From assembly GCA_024349765.1 (NCBI GenBank), contig AP026074.1, positions 620,001-684,000 on the forward strand: a DNA stretch of 64,000 bases, given 5' to 3'. Both the position numbers and the translations under genes were made by a program. The notes under the pieces were generated by a model. It made no database searches and was not told the DNA's origin. It saw nothing but the letters and a program-made list of their open reading frames with translations. This document shows, piece after piece, positions 8,584 through 16,884 of this stretch. The number at the start of each line of letters is the position of its first letter. Within the stretch, counting starts at the first letter, position 1. This stretch comes from Streptomyces nigrescens. GTDB taxonomy: Bacteria; Actinomycetota; Actinomycetes; Streptomycetales; Streptomycetaceae.

Positions 8584-11500
8584 GTGTCCGGCAAACGTTT
8601 TGTCCACCTGCACAATCACACTGAGTATTCGATGCTCGACGGTGCTCAGAAGCTCAAGCCCATGTTCGCCGAGGTCGCCCGGCAGGAGATGCCGGCCATC
8701 GCGATGAGCGACCACGGCAACATGTTCGGTGCCTACGAGTTCCAGCAGGTGGCCAAGGACTACGCCGGCGTGACGCCGATCATCGGCATCGAAGCGTACG
8801 TGGCCCCCTCCTCCCGGCACAGCCGGCAGCGCGAGTTCTGGGGGCCGGGTGGCCAGCGGGCCGTGTCGGACGACGGAGAGGGCAAGGACGTCTCGGGCGG
8901 CGGCTGCTTCACCCACATGACCATGTGGGCCCAGAGCGTCGAAGGCTTGCGCAACCTCTTCTGGCTCAGCACCCAGGCCAGCTACGACGGCCAGTTCCCG
9001 GCCGGCAAGCCGCGCATGGACCGTGAGCTGATCGCCGAGCGCCCGGCGGGGATCATCGCGACGACCGGCTGCCCCTCGGGCGAGGTCCAGACCCGCCTGC
9101 GCTTGAACCAGTTCGCCAAGGCCAAGGAGGCCGCAGCCGCCTACCAGGACATCTTCGGCCGGGACAACTACTTCCTGGAGCTGATGGACCACGGCCTGGC
9201 CATCGAGCGGGGCGTACGCGAGGGCCTGCTGCGCCTGGCGAAGGAGCTGCACCTGCCGCTGCTGGCCACCAACGATGCGCACTACGTCACCCAGGATCAG
9301 GCCGACGCCCACGACAACCTGCTGTGCATCGGCGTGGGGAAGAACAAGGACGCCCCGAACCGCTTCCGCTTCAGCGGTACCGGCTACTACCTCAAGACAG
9401 CCGACGAGATGCGGCACCTGTTCGCCGAGCTGCCCGAGGCCTGCGACAACACCCTCCTGATCGCCGAACGGGTCGAGCCCTACGACGAGGTCTTCGACTT
9501 CGTCGACGAGATGCCCCAGTTCCCCGACGTGCCCGACGGCGAGAGCCAGGAGTCGTGGCTGCGCAAGGAGGTCCTCAAGGGCCTGGCCATGCGCTACGGC
9601 ACCCCCATCCCGCAGCACGTCCTGGACCGGTTCGAGACCGAGATGGCCGTCATCGGCCCGATGGGGTTCTCCTCGTACTTCCTCGTCGTGGCGGACATCT
9701 GCCGCTACGCCCGCGACAACGCGATCCCCATCGGCCCCGGCCGTGGTTCGGCGACCGGCTCGATCGTCGCCTACGCCACCCGCATCACCGAACTGTGCCC
9801 CCTGCAACACGGCCTGCTCTTCGAGAGGTTCCTCAATCCGGAGCGCATCAACCCGCCGGATGTCGACCTCGACTTCGACGACCGTCAGCGCGATCAGATG
9901 GTCCGCTACGTCACCGACAAGTACGGCGACGACTACACCGCCATGGTGAACACCTTCGGCAAGATCAAGGCCAAGAACGCCATCAAGGACAGCTCCCGCA
10001 TCCTGGGCTACCCCTTCGCCCACGGTGAGCGGATCACCAAGGCACTCCCGCCGGACCAGAACGGCAAGTCCATCCCGCTCGACGGGCTCTTCGACTCCGC
10101 CCACCCCCGCTACGGCGAGTGCGGCGAGATCCGTCAGATGTACGACAACGATCCTGACGTCCGCCGGGTGATCGACACAGCTCGCGGTGTGGAGGGTCTG
10201 ACCCGCGGTACCGGCGTGCACGCGGCTGCCGTCATCCTGTCCAAGACCCGGCTGACCGACCGCATCCCGCTGCACATGCGCGCCAAGGACGGCGTGAAGA
10301 TCACCGGGTTCGACTACCCCAGCTGCGAAGGCATGGGGCTGATCAAGATGGACTTCCTGGGCCTGCGGAACCTGGGCGTCATCGACCAGGCCATCGCCAA
10401 CATCCGCGACAACCGCGGCGTGAAGCTGGCCACCGTGGACGCGCTGGACGGCGACCCGACAACCGTCGTCATCCCCTTGGACGACGCCAAGACCTACGAG
10501 CTGCTGGCCGAGGGCAACACCTTCGGGGTCTTCCAGCTCGACGGCGGCGGCATGCGCACCCTGCTGAAGCTGATGGAGCCGACCCGGTTCGAGGACATCG
10601 CCGCGGCCCTGGCCCTGTACCGACCCGGACCGATGGCCGCCAACGCCCACACCCACTACGCCTTCCGCAAGACCGGCAAACAGCCCATCGAACCGATCCA
10701 CGCCGAGCTCGAAGACGCCCTGGAACCGATCCTCGGCACAACCTTCCACCTGCTCGTCTACCAAGAGCAGATCATGGCCATTGCCCGGCGATTGGCCGGC
10801 TACACCCTGGGCGGCGCCGACCTGCTGCGCCGCGCCATGGGGAAGAAGAAACCCGAGGTCCTGGCCGCTGAGTGGGAGAAGTTCCACGACGGCATGGCCG
10901 CCAACCACTACTCGGAGCAGGCCATCAAGGCCCTGTGGGACGTCATGCTCCCCTTCTCGGGCTACGCCTTCAACAAATCGCACACCGCCGGCTACGGCCT
11001 GGTCGCGTACTGGACCGCCTACCTCAAGGCCAACTATCCCGCCGAGTACATGGCGGCCCTGCTCACCTCCGTCGGCGACGACAAGGACAAGGCCGCCGTC
11101 TACCTCGCCGACGCCCGCAAGAACGGCGTGCGCGTCCTGCAACCGGACGTGAACGCCTCGGCCGCCGAGTTCACCGCCATCGGCGACGACGTCCGCTTCG
11201 GCCTGCGCTCGGTGCGCAACGTCGGCGACAACGTTATCGACGCCATCGTCCAGGCCCGCAGCAAGCACGGCAGGTTCACCGCCTTCGCCGACTTCCTGGA
11301 CAAGGCGGAGATCGCCGCGCTGAACAAGCGGGCGGTCGACTCCCTCATCAAGGCCGGCGCCTTCGATTCCCTCGGCCACACCCGCAAGGGCCTGGCCGCG
11401 ATCCACGAGGGTGCCATCGACTCCGTCCTCCCGGTCAAGAAGGCCGCCGCCTACGGCCAGGACGACCTGTTCGCCGACCTCGGCACCACAGATGCCGACA

Positions 11501-12015
11501 CCCCCGCCTTCGGCTTCGACTTCAAGATCAGTGAGACCGAGTGGCCGCGCCGGCAGTTGCTGGCCGCCGAGCGCGAAATGCTGGGCCTGTACGTTTCGGC
11601 ACACCCTCTCGACGGGGCGGAGCACATCCTTGCCGCCCATCGCGACGCCTCCATCGCCGAGCTCCTCGGCTCCGGGCGCACGACGGGGGAGATCAAGCTG
11701 TCCGGCCTGATCGCCGGGGCGCAGCGCAAGATGACCAAACAAGGCAATGCCTGGGCCATCATCAACCTCGCCGACCGCGACGGCTCGATCGAGGTGCTGT
11801 TCTTCCCGGCGGTCTACCCACTCGTCCAGCACGCTCTCACCGAGGACAACGTGATCTCGGTGCTGGGCCGGATCGAGGAGCGCGACGGCACTCTGAACAT
11901 CCACGGCCGGGAGTTGACGGCAGTTGACGTCTCATCCGCCGAGGGTGGCGGTCGGCCGCCGGTGCAGCTCTACATGCCGGTCCACCGCGTCAATCGTCCG
12001 CCGTCGCGGAGCTGA
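8584..12015 (+). CDS. dnaE: DNA polymerase III subunit alpha (DnaE1-like), frameshifted near 3' end
   Basis: A 1143-residue replicative C-family polymerase. The N-terminal PHP domain begins HLHNHTEYSMLDGAQKL; the palm carries GPGRGSATGS and PDVDLDFDD; the thumb/fingers include FNKSHTAGYG; a C-terminal OB-fold region follows (LSGLIAGAQRKMTKQGNAW). The start is GTG at 8584, with GGAGG about ten bases upstream. The protein ends abnormally after MPVHRVN with a short out-of-frame tail, while the missing C-terminus continues in another frame to 12179. A one-base deletion near 11993 explains this. A complete protein would be about 1200 residues. With the tail lost, the catalytic core is intact. Whether this is the main dnaE or a second copy cannot be told here; its accessory neighbourhood hints at a second copy. 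Confidence 0.92.
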   Translation: MSGKRFVHLHNHTEYSMLDGAQKLKPMFAEVARQEMPAIAMSDHGNMFGAYEFQQVAKDYAGVTPIIGIEAYVAPSSRHSRQREFWGPGGQRAVSDDGEGKDVSGGGCFTHMTMWAQSVEGLRNLFWLSTQASYDGQFPAGKPRMDRELIAERPAGIIATTGCPSGEVQTRLRLNQFAKAKEAAAAYQDIFGRDNYFLELMDHGLAIERGVREGLLRLAKELHLPLLATNDAHYVTQDQADAHDNLLCIGVGKNKDAPNRFRFSGTGYYLKTADEMRHLFAELPEACDNTLLIAERVEPYDEVFDFVDEMPQFPDVPDGESQESWLRKEVLKGLAMRYGTPIPQHVLDRFETEMAVIGPMGFSSYFLVVADICRYARDNAIPIGPGRGSATGSIVAYATRITELCPLQHGLLFERFLNPERINPPDVDLDFDDRQRDQMVRYVTDKYGDDYTAMVNTFGKIKAKNAIKDSSRILGYPFAHGERITKALPPDQNGKSIPLDGLFDSAHPRYGECGEIRQMYDNDPDVRRVIDTARGVEGLTRGTGVHAAAVILSKTRLTDRIPLHMRAKDGVKITGFDYPSCEGMGLIKMDFLGLRNLGVIDQAIANIRDNRGVKLATVDALDGDPTTVVIPLDDAKTYELLAEGNTFGVFQLDGGGMRTLLKLMEPTRFEDIAAALALYRPGPMAANAHTHYAFRKTGKQPIEPIHAELEDALEPILGTTFHLLVYQEQIMAIARRLAGYTLGGADLLRRAMGKKKPEVLAAEWEKFHDGMAANHYSEQAIKALWDVMLPFSGYAFNKSHTAGYGLVAYWTAYLKANYPAEYMAALLTSVGDDKDKAAVYLADARKNGVRVLQPDVNASAAEFTAIGDDVRFGLRSVRNVGDNVIDAIVQARSKHGRFTAFADFLDKAEIAALNKRAVDSLIKAGAFDSLGHTRKGLAAIHEGAIDSVLPVKKAAAYGQDDLFADLGTTDADTPAFGFDFKISETEWPRRQLLAAEREMLGLYVSAHPLDGAEHILAAHRDASIAELLGSGRTTGEIKLSGLIAGAQRKMTKQGNAWAIINLADRDGSIEVLFFPAVYPLVQHALTEDNVISVLGRIEERDGTLNIHGRELTAVDVSSAEGGGRPPVQLYMPVHRVNRPPSRS

Positions 12016-12179
12016 AACGCATCCTGAGCGCCCACCCCGGGGACTCGCCCGTCCATTTGCGCGTCAGGTCCCCCCAGCAGACCACGGTCTATGCGCTCGG
12101 CAGGCTGGTGGATGCCTCCACCCTCGCCTCCGACATCAAGGGGACCTTCGGTCCCGAAGCCTGGGCGGGCACGGCATGA
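11994..12179 (+). pseudogene. Out-of-frame C-terminal end of dnaE
   Basis: After the in-frame dnaE stop, a frame shifted by one continues VAELKRILSAHPGDSPVHL and then VYALGRLVDASTLASDIKG, the normal ending of actinobacterial DnaE (ELKRVL...HPG...V.L pattern), to a TGA at 12177-12179. It has no start or ribosome site of its own. The next gene's ATG overlaps its stop (ATGA), so the original dnaE stop was probably this one. Confidence 0.75.
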
Positions 12180-12532
12180 CCGCCGAGAAGGCGGAGGCCC
12201 GCCCCGCACGGCCGGGTGCCGAGGACGCCTCGGCCTGCCCGCGATGTGGGCAGCCCGGCCTGATGACGGCCCGCTATCCCCACGCATGGCACGGACAGGC
12301 CGGGAAGCGGATCCGCGGCTTCAAAGAGGTGATCCTCTGCGCAGGGTGCGAAGGAGGCGAGGCCGCTGGGGCCCTGCTGGCACTGGTCGACGTCCATGGG
12401 CAGGTGTGCCCGGAGGACACGGCGGCCTTCCTCCGCCTCGCCCTCGACTGGGTTGAGACCGCCCGGCGTCAAGAGCTTGACGTCGCCGCTCTGGCGCGCG
12501 AGGAACAGCGCTGGCACAGCGGGGAGTTGTGA
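12176..12532 (+). CDS. Small CXXC zinc-ribbon-like protein (DUF6300-like)
   Basis: A 118-residue cytoplasmic protein with CPRCGQPGLM near the N-terminus and a second CAGC motif about 35 residues later, forming a likely four-cysteine zinc site. A helical C-terminus contains VDVHGQ and ends EEQRWHSGEL. From memory this matches the Streptomyces family labelled DUF6300; this was not verified. Its ATG overlaps the true (frameshifted) dnaE stop by four bases, so it was co-translated with the polymerase. The function is unknown; the linkage suggests a polymerase-associated role, but that is inference. Confidence 0.75.
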   Translation: MTAEKAEARPARPGAEDASACPRCGQPGLMTARYPHAWHGQAGKRIRGFKEVILCAGCEGGEAAGALLALVDVHGQVCPEDTAAFLRLALDWVETARRQELDVAALAREEQRWHSGEL

Positions 12533-12662
12533 GGAGCCGGGAGATGGCTTCGGCTGCGGATACCCGCGCGACGCGCGGCAGAGCCGCTCGGGCTCGACCC
12601 TCGGCCGCCGGGCCCCTGCCACGGATCCAGTGAACGGATCGGCCGCGCTCGCGCGCCGTGCC

Positions 12663-12938
12663 TCAGCGGGTGGCGGAGGTCAGGTCAAGGATGCGGGCCC
12701 GGTAGGCGTTGATTTCGTCAGACGTGAGCGCGAGTCGGCCAGGTCCCGGTTGGTTGGCGGGCCGGGTGGTGCCGTGGACGATGGCTTCGTACATCGGGCC
12801 GGGCAGGTTGAGCAGCAGCTGGCCCTGCTCGGCGGTCTCGATCACCATCCACGAGTCCTCGTTGTTCTCGTCGTGCGAGTCTGTTGCCTCGATGGTGCTG
12901 ACGGCGGTAACGGTCAAAACGGGGGGTATCTCGCTCAT
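12663..12938 (-). CDS. Hypothetical small protein
   Basis: A 91-residue acidic protein with no recognised domain: an N-terminal PPVLTVTAVSTIEA strand segment, an Asp/Glu/Asn-rich loop (DSHDENNEDSW), then WMVIETAEQGQLLLNLPGPMY and a helical end. Codon use is consistent with coding. It stands alone between the dnaE unit and the broken VOC gene. The compact beta-strand/loop layout resembles small unnamed Streptomyces proteins, but no function is assigned. Confidence 0.55.
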   Translation of the reverse strand: MSEIPPVLTVTAVSTIEATDSHDENNEDSWMVIETAEQGQLLLNLPGPMYEAIVHGTTRPANQPGPGRLALTSDEINAYRARILDLTSATR

Positions 12939-12982
12939 CCACCCTCCCTATCAGCCATGCGGCGCCAAGGCTAATCGTCACT

Positions 12983-13414
12983 TCAGCGGCAGGGATCTGG
13001 GGCTCGGGCGGCAGACATGACGTGGAGTGTCAGTGGCTGCCCGTAGCGTCGAAGGGGAGGTCGGAATTTCTGACTCAGGACGCTAGCGTCATGAGCATGT
13101 ACTTCGCCCTGGCCCACGTCGGCGGGCGTCGCACCGAGAGCCTGGAGACGCGCGACCAACTCCGCCTGATGGGCCGCAGAGGTGGTGGCGAGATCGAGGT
13201 GCATACGGTTCTTCGTCGTGGTCTTGGGTTCCGGGACGGGAACGACGTCGACGCAGACGGCGACCGGGTCCGGCCAAACGGGGCCGCCGGCGGGGCCGAC
13301 GCAGGTGGTCACGCCGGGGCTGTAAGCAGTCCAGCCGAGCGCCTCGGCCCAGAACCGGCCGACGGCCGAGCCATCAAGGGCCTTGATGTTCACCTGAACA
13401 GGTCGCAGTGCCAT
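12983..13414 (-). pseudogene. VOC/glyoxalase-like protein with degraded C-terminus
   Basis: From ATG 13414 the frame starts MALRPVQVNIKALDGSAVG and continues FWAEALGW, VPEPKTTTKNRMHLDL and a LQALGATPADVGQGE segment, the usual order of a one-module glyoxalase/bleomycin-resistance (VOC) protein. The expected ending LADPEGNEFxLL is missing. In a shifted frame around 13050-13085 a degraded version (LAS, then a stop, then RNSDLPFDA) can be seen. The gene thus has a frameshift plus an in-frame stop and is probably inactive. The open frame runs on to 12983 with unrelated sequence. Confidence 0.6.
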
Positions 13415-13749
13415 GCCGGCGATCCTAGGCGCCCGCTCTCCAACGACATCCGCGCCGTTGCCGAACAGTGCCTCAGTCCCACTCTCCCCCTGTGTCTGCC
13501 AGCGCACCGCGCTCGGGGTACCGGGCAATGCAACGTGCCCTGCGGGCCGTAGGGAATGCGCCGGGTTGGCCAAAATGCTACTCCCACCGCGCGACGGGCC
13601 CCGAGATCAAGGGGCGGACCTGGGTTGTGTAGGCGTGCGAGGTGGCGTCGTGCTGCCTCCGCCAGCCGCGAGTAGTGAGGCGTGTGCACTCGGGCTGCTG
13701 GTGTGTGCCGAAGTCGTCCTCGGTCTCCGCGCGGGAGCGTCTTCCAGGT

Positions 13750-14902
13750 TCATGCACCACGAGCCGGGCGCTCGCCGGATGAGGTACGGGCGTGGCGGTC
13801 GAGTGCGAGCCAGACACGGTCCCGGGTCACCGGCATTTCCGTGAAGCGGATGCCGGTGGCGTCGCGCAGCGCGTTGGCGAAGGCGGGGGCGACGGGGTTG
13901 AAGGGGCTCTCGCTCATCGACTTGGCTCCCAGCGGCCCGATGGCGTCCGTGGTCTCCATGAAGTGGACCATCGGTGCGTGGGATGTCGGCGTACTGGGGG
14001 AGGCGGTAGCGGCGGAAGGCGGCGGTGGTGACCTCGCCGCGCTCGTCGATGCGTACGTTCTCGAAGAGGGTGGCGCCCAGTGCCTGGGCGACGCCGCCCT
14101 CGACCTGGCCCCGGCACTGCATCGGGTTCATGACCTTGCCCGCGTCCGCGGCGTGGACGCTGCGCAGGATACGGATCTCCCCGGTACCGGGGTCGACGGC
14201 GATGCGGAACCACTGGGCGTTGAAGGCGACCGAGCGTGGGGATCCGCCCCAGCGGCCGTCCGCGGCCAGCTCTTCCGCAGCGCCCTTCTCGTGGGCGGCC
14301 TCGACGAGCTCCTTCAGGGGCACGACCCGGCCTGCGCAGTCGAAGGCCTCGGCGCCGAGTGTGCACAGGTGCCGGGCCACGCCCGTGTGCCGGGCCGCGA
14401 AGGTCTGCAGCCGCTCGGCCAGCGCGGTCGCCGCCAGGAGGACCGCCTTGCCCGCGACCACGGTGCCGGCCGAGCCGAAGGCGCCCGTGTCGTGGCGTAC
14501 GACATCCGTGTCGGACTGCCGGATGGCGATGCGGTCCTCCGTGGTGTTCAGGGCGCCGGCGGTGATCTGTTTGTGCACGGTGGTGGTGCCGTTGCCGAAC
14601 TCCGCGGTCCCGACTGCGATGTCGTACGTTCCATCGGTGAGGAGGGAGACCCGGGCGTCGGCGTAGTGGCCGCCGGGCGGGCCCGTCGCGATCATCGCCA
14701 TGCCCGTGCCCTGGCCGACCAGCCAGCCTGCCGGGGCCTGTTCGGCGCTGGTGTCCTCGGCGATGGCCTTGCGGACGACCGACAGGCACTGGTCGAGGCC
14801 GTAGGAGGCGATGTGCAGGTCCTCCTCCTCGCCGATCGGGCTGAGCATGTGCTCGCCGGGGCCGATGTCGAAGATCTCCTCCAGGTCGACAACCTCAGAC
14901 AT
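13750..14902 (-). pseudogene. Truncated, frameshifted xanthine-dehydrogenase-type molybdopterin subunit
   Basis: Only the C-terminal half of a molybdopterin-binding dehydrogenase subunit is present. It starts near 14902 with EIFDIGPGEHMLSPIGEEED and has GTAEFGNGTTTVHKQI, GAFGSAGTVVAGKAVL and the VHAADAGKVMNPMQCRGQVE motif. After RTDG near 13967 the homology continues in another frame (ETTDAIGPLGAKS...NPVAPAFANALRDATGIRFTE) to 13750. One extra T in the GATGGTC stretch would account for the shift. The N-terminal substrate domain and any FAD or 2Fe-2S partner genes are absent, so this is a dead remnant. Confidence 0.8.
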
Positions 14903-14981
14903 CGGTCTCGTCTGGGGAGAGGGGCCTCTTCTCGGCCAGGAGATCAGCGGAGTCACCGCGGGATCGAGACGCCCAGGCGGA

Positions 14982-15341
14982 TCAGGGCTCGATGACCAGA
15001 CGCTCGATCAGGTCGTCGCGGAGGGCGAACCGATAGCGGAGGTCGACGCTGCCTCCGGGGAAGTTGCCTTCGAGGTGGTGCGTGGCGACGTAGTGGGTGG
15101 GACCGGTCTGTTGCGCATCGGTGAGCTCGATGGTGTAGGTGAATTCGGTGGCGGAGTGGTCCAGCCACTGTTCGATCGCGGTGGCGCCCTGGTACGTCCT
15201 GCCGTCGTCGGTCACGGTGGCGTCGCTGGTGAAGGCGGTGACTGCGGTGGCGGTGTCGTGGTCTTTGTGGGCCTTCAGGCAGCGGGTGATCGCCTTGGGC
15301 AGGTCGCTCGGGGCGATGGTGCGGGGCTGATGGCTCGGCAT
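14982..15341 (-). CDS. SnoaL-like / NTF2-fold protein
   Basis: A 119-residue single-domain alpha+beta-barrel protein: KAITRCLKAHKDHDTATAV, then FTSDATVTDDGRTYQGATAI and the IEQWL helix, the pattern of SnoaL-like polyketide-cyclase/NTF2 proteins. Its start lies 24 bases after the SDR stop on the same strand, so the two form a small operon with a promoter at the palindrome at 16196-16238. Such proteins often act as small-molecule isomerases, hydrolases or binding proteins. A shared role with the SDR in handling a small carbonyl compound is plausible, but the substrate is unknown. Confidence 0.82.
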   Translation of the reverse strand: MPSHQPRTIAPSDLPKAITRCLKAHKDHDTATAVTAFTSDATVTDDGRTYQGATAIEQWLDHSATEFTYTIELTDAQQTGPTHYVATHHLEGNFPGGSVDLRYRFALRDDLIERLVIEP

Positions 15342-15365
15342 GACGGTCCTCTTGACTGTGGGGGC

Positions 15366-16151
15366 TCAGATGGTGGGAGTGGTGCCGCCATCGATGACGT
15401 GTTCGGCGCCGACGATGGCCGAGGCGCGGTCGGAGACGAGGAAAGCGACGAGTTCGGCAACTTCCTCCGGCCGGTTGGGGCGGCCGAGGGGAATGCCGCC
15501 GAGCGAGTCCATGAGCTGCCCCAGGGCGGCTTCCCGGGTGACGCCGGCCTCCTGGGCGATCCGGGTGACCAGGTTGTCGGCGGCGGTGGTCTGGATGAAG
15601 CCCGGAGAAACGGTGTTGACGCGGATGCCATGTGGGGCGACCTCGTTGGCCAGGCCCTTGCTGTAGGTGGTCAGTGCCGCTTTGGCTGCCGCGTAGGCCA
15701 GGGTGCCGTTCCACAGCGGCATCCGGCGCTGGATCGAGGTGACGTGCAGGATCACGCCCTTGCCGCTCGCGATCATGCCAGGCAAGAGGCCGCGGTCCAG
15801 GCGGACGGCGGCCAGCAGGTTCACGTTGAGCTCCCTTGCCCAGTCCTCCTCGCCGAGCGCCGCGAATCCGCCGGCCGGCGCCTCGGAGCCGCCGAGTGTG
15901 TGGACCAGGACGTCGACACCTTCCAGGCGTGCCCCCACTTCGGCGATCACCTGGTCGGTCCCTTCGGCGGTCGACAGGTCGGCGGCGATGAAGGTCTTGT
16001 CCTCGACCTTTTCGGGGCGGCTGCGGGCGGTGACAAGCACGTCGGCGCCTGCCTCGGCGAGCCGCCGGGCGATGGCGGCCCCAGTGCCCTTGGTGCCGCC
16101 GGTGACCAGGGCGCGGCGACCTTCGAGTGATTCGCTGATGGGGCTGGTCAT
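15366..16151 (-). CDS. Short-chain dehydrogenase/reductase
   Basis: A 261-residue classical SDR. The cofactor motif [12 protein letters not shown] sits near the N-terminus; the catalytic triad is seen as the Ser of HVTSIQRR and the Tyr/Lys of YAAAKAAL; the C-terminal VIDGG motif is present. AADLST marks the adenine-binding acid loop. An NAD(P)H-dependent oxidoreductase acting on an unknown small carbonyl or alcohol. The ATG at 16151 was chosen over a more distal start because it begins at the family's usual position. It is divergent from the HxlR regulator across a 13-bp palindrome, a standard HxlR target arrangement. Confidence 0.9.
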   Translation of the reverse strand: MTSPISESLEGRRALVTGGTKGTGAAIARRLAEAGADVLVTARSRPEKVEDKTFIAADLSTAEGTDQVIAEVGARLEGVDVLVHTLGGSEAPAGGFAALGEEDWARELNVNLLAAVRLDRGLLPGMIASGKGVILHVTSIQRRMPLWNGTLAYAAAKAALTTYSKGLANEVAPHGIRVNTVSPGFIQTTAADNLVTRIAQEAGVTREAALGQLMDSLGGIPLGRPNRPEEVAELVAFLVSDRASAIVGAEHVIDGGTTPTI

Positions 16152-16195
16152 GGCGCCTTCCGATCCCAGGTGCGCACGTACGGGGCGACGCACAG

Positions 16196-16238
16196 TTACT
16201 GCTAAAGTAGAAGCTACTGACTTCGACTTTAGCAGTAA
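16196..16238. promoter_or_regulatory. Divergent promoter with 13-bp inverted repeat (HxlR operator candidate)
   Basis: Arms TTACTGCTAAAGT (16196-16208) and ACTTTAGCAGTAA (16226-16238) are perfect inverted copies separated by 17 bp, in AT-rich sequence between the SDR start (16151) and the HxlR start (16247). The right arm sits immediately before the regulator's ribosome site, so binding would block both genes. Confidence 0.7.
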
Positions 16239-16246
16239 CCGGAGGG

Positions 16247-16783
16247 ATGGTCACCGTGGCGAGCCGCATCAGGCTGGAGGACCGGGAGTGCCCGCTGTCC
16301 ACGACGGTGGAACATGTCGGCGAGTGGTGGACGCTGCTGATCCTGCACGACGCGTTCGACGGCTACACCCGCTTCGACCAGTTCCAAGAGAACCTGGGCA
16401 TCTCCTCGAGCATGCTCACGGCCCGCCTGAAGACCCTCGTGACGGACGGATTGCTGGAGCGTCGGCCTTACCAGACCAACCCGGTCCGCCACGAGTACGT
16501 GCTGACCAACCTCGGGCGCTCCCTGCGCCCGGTGATCGTCGCCCTGGCCGCGTGGGGCAATTCCCAGCTGGCGCCGCACGAACGCAGCATGATTCTCGTC
16601 GACGCGGAAAGCGGCGAAGAGGTCGAGCCCGTGGTCGTTGACGCCAGGACCGGACGCCGTCTCGACGACAGCCATGCCTACGTCTTCGCAGCGGGTCCTG
16701 CGGCCGGCGACGCCATGCGCAACCGCTACGCCCACGGGCGACCAGCGGCCCCCGCGGCGGGCCCGGAGGCGGGCCATCCGTGA
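16247..16783 (+). CDS. HxlR-family transcriptional regulator
   Basis: A 178-residue winged-helix regulator. The [20 protein letters not shown] segment carries the redox-type cysteine typical of HxlR proteins, followed by [19 protein letters not shown] (recognition helix) and [19 protein letters not shown] (wing). HxlR proteins usually repress the neighbouring oxidoreductase and respond to electrophiles or quinones. The ATG at 16247 follows GGAGG closely. The C-terminal extension (residues about 125-178) is longer than in many members and partly low-complexity. Divergent orientation and the shared palindrome point to the SDR/SnoaL-like pair as its target. Confidence 0.9.
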   Translation: MVTVASRIRLEDRECPLSTTVEHVGEWWTLLILHDAFDGYTRFDQFQENLGISSSMLTARLKTLVTDGLLERRPYQTNPVRHEYVLTNLGRSLRPVIVALAAWGNSQLAPHERSMILVDAESGEEVEPVVVDARTGRRLDDSHAYVFAAGPAAGDAMRNRYAHGRPAAPAAGPEAGHP

Positions 16784-16884
16784 ACGCCCATCCGTGCACG
16801 CTCAGTCACACCAACCGCCTTGACCACAGCCGTGAAAGATCTTCTGGCCAAGGCCGGCACCCGTCTGACCGGACCCGTGCCGTC

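Noticed and set aside
8344-11904. 1186-residue minus-strand open frame opposite dnaE
   Set aside because: Antisense shadow with Val/Gly/Asp-rich nonsense and no motif; dnaE is clear on the plus strand.
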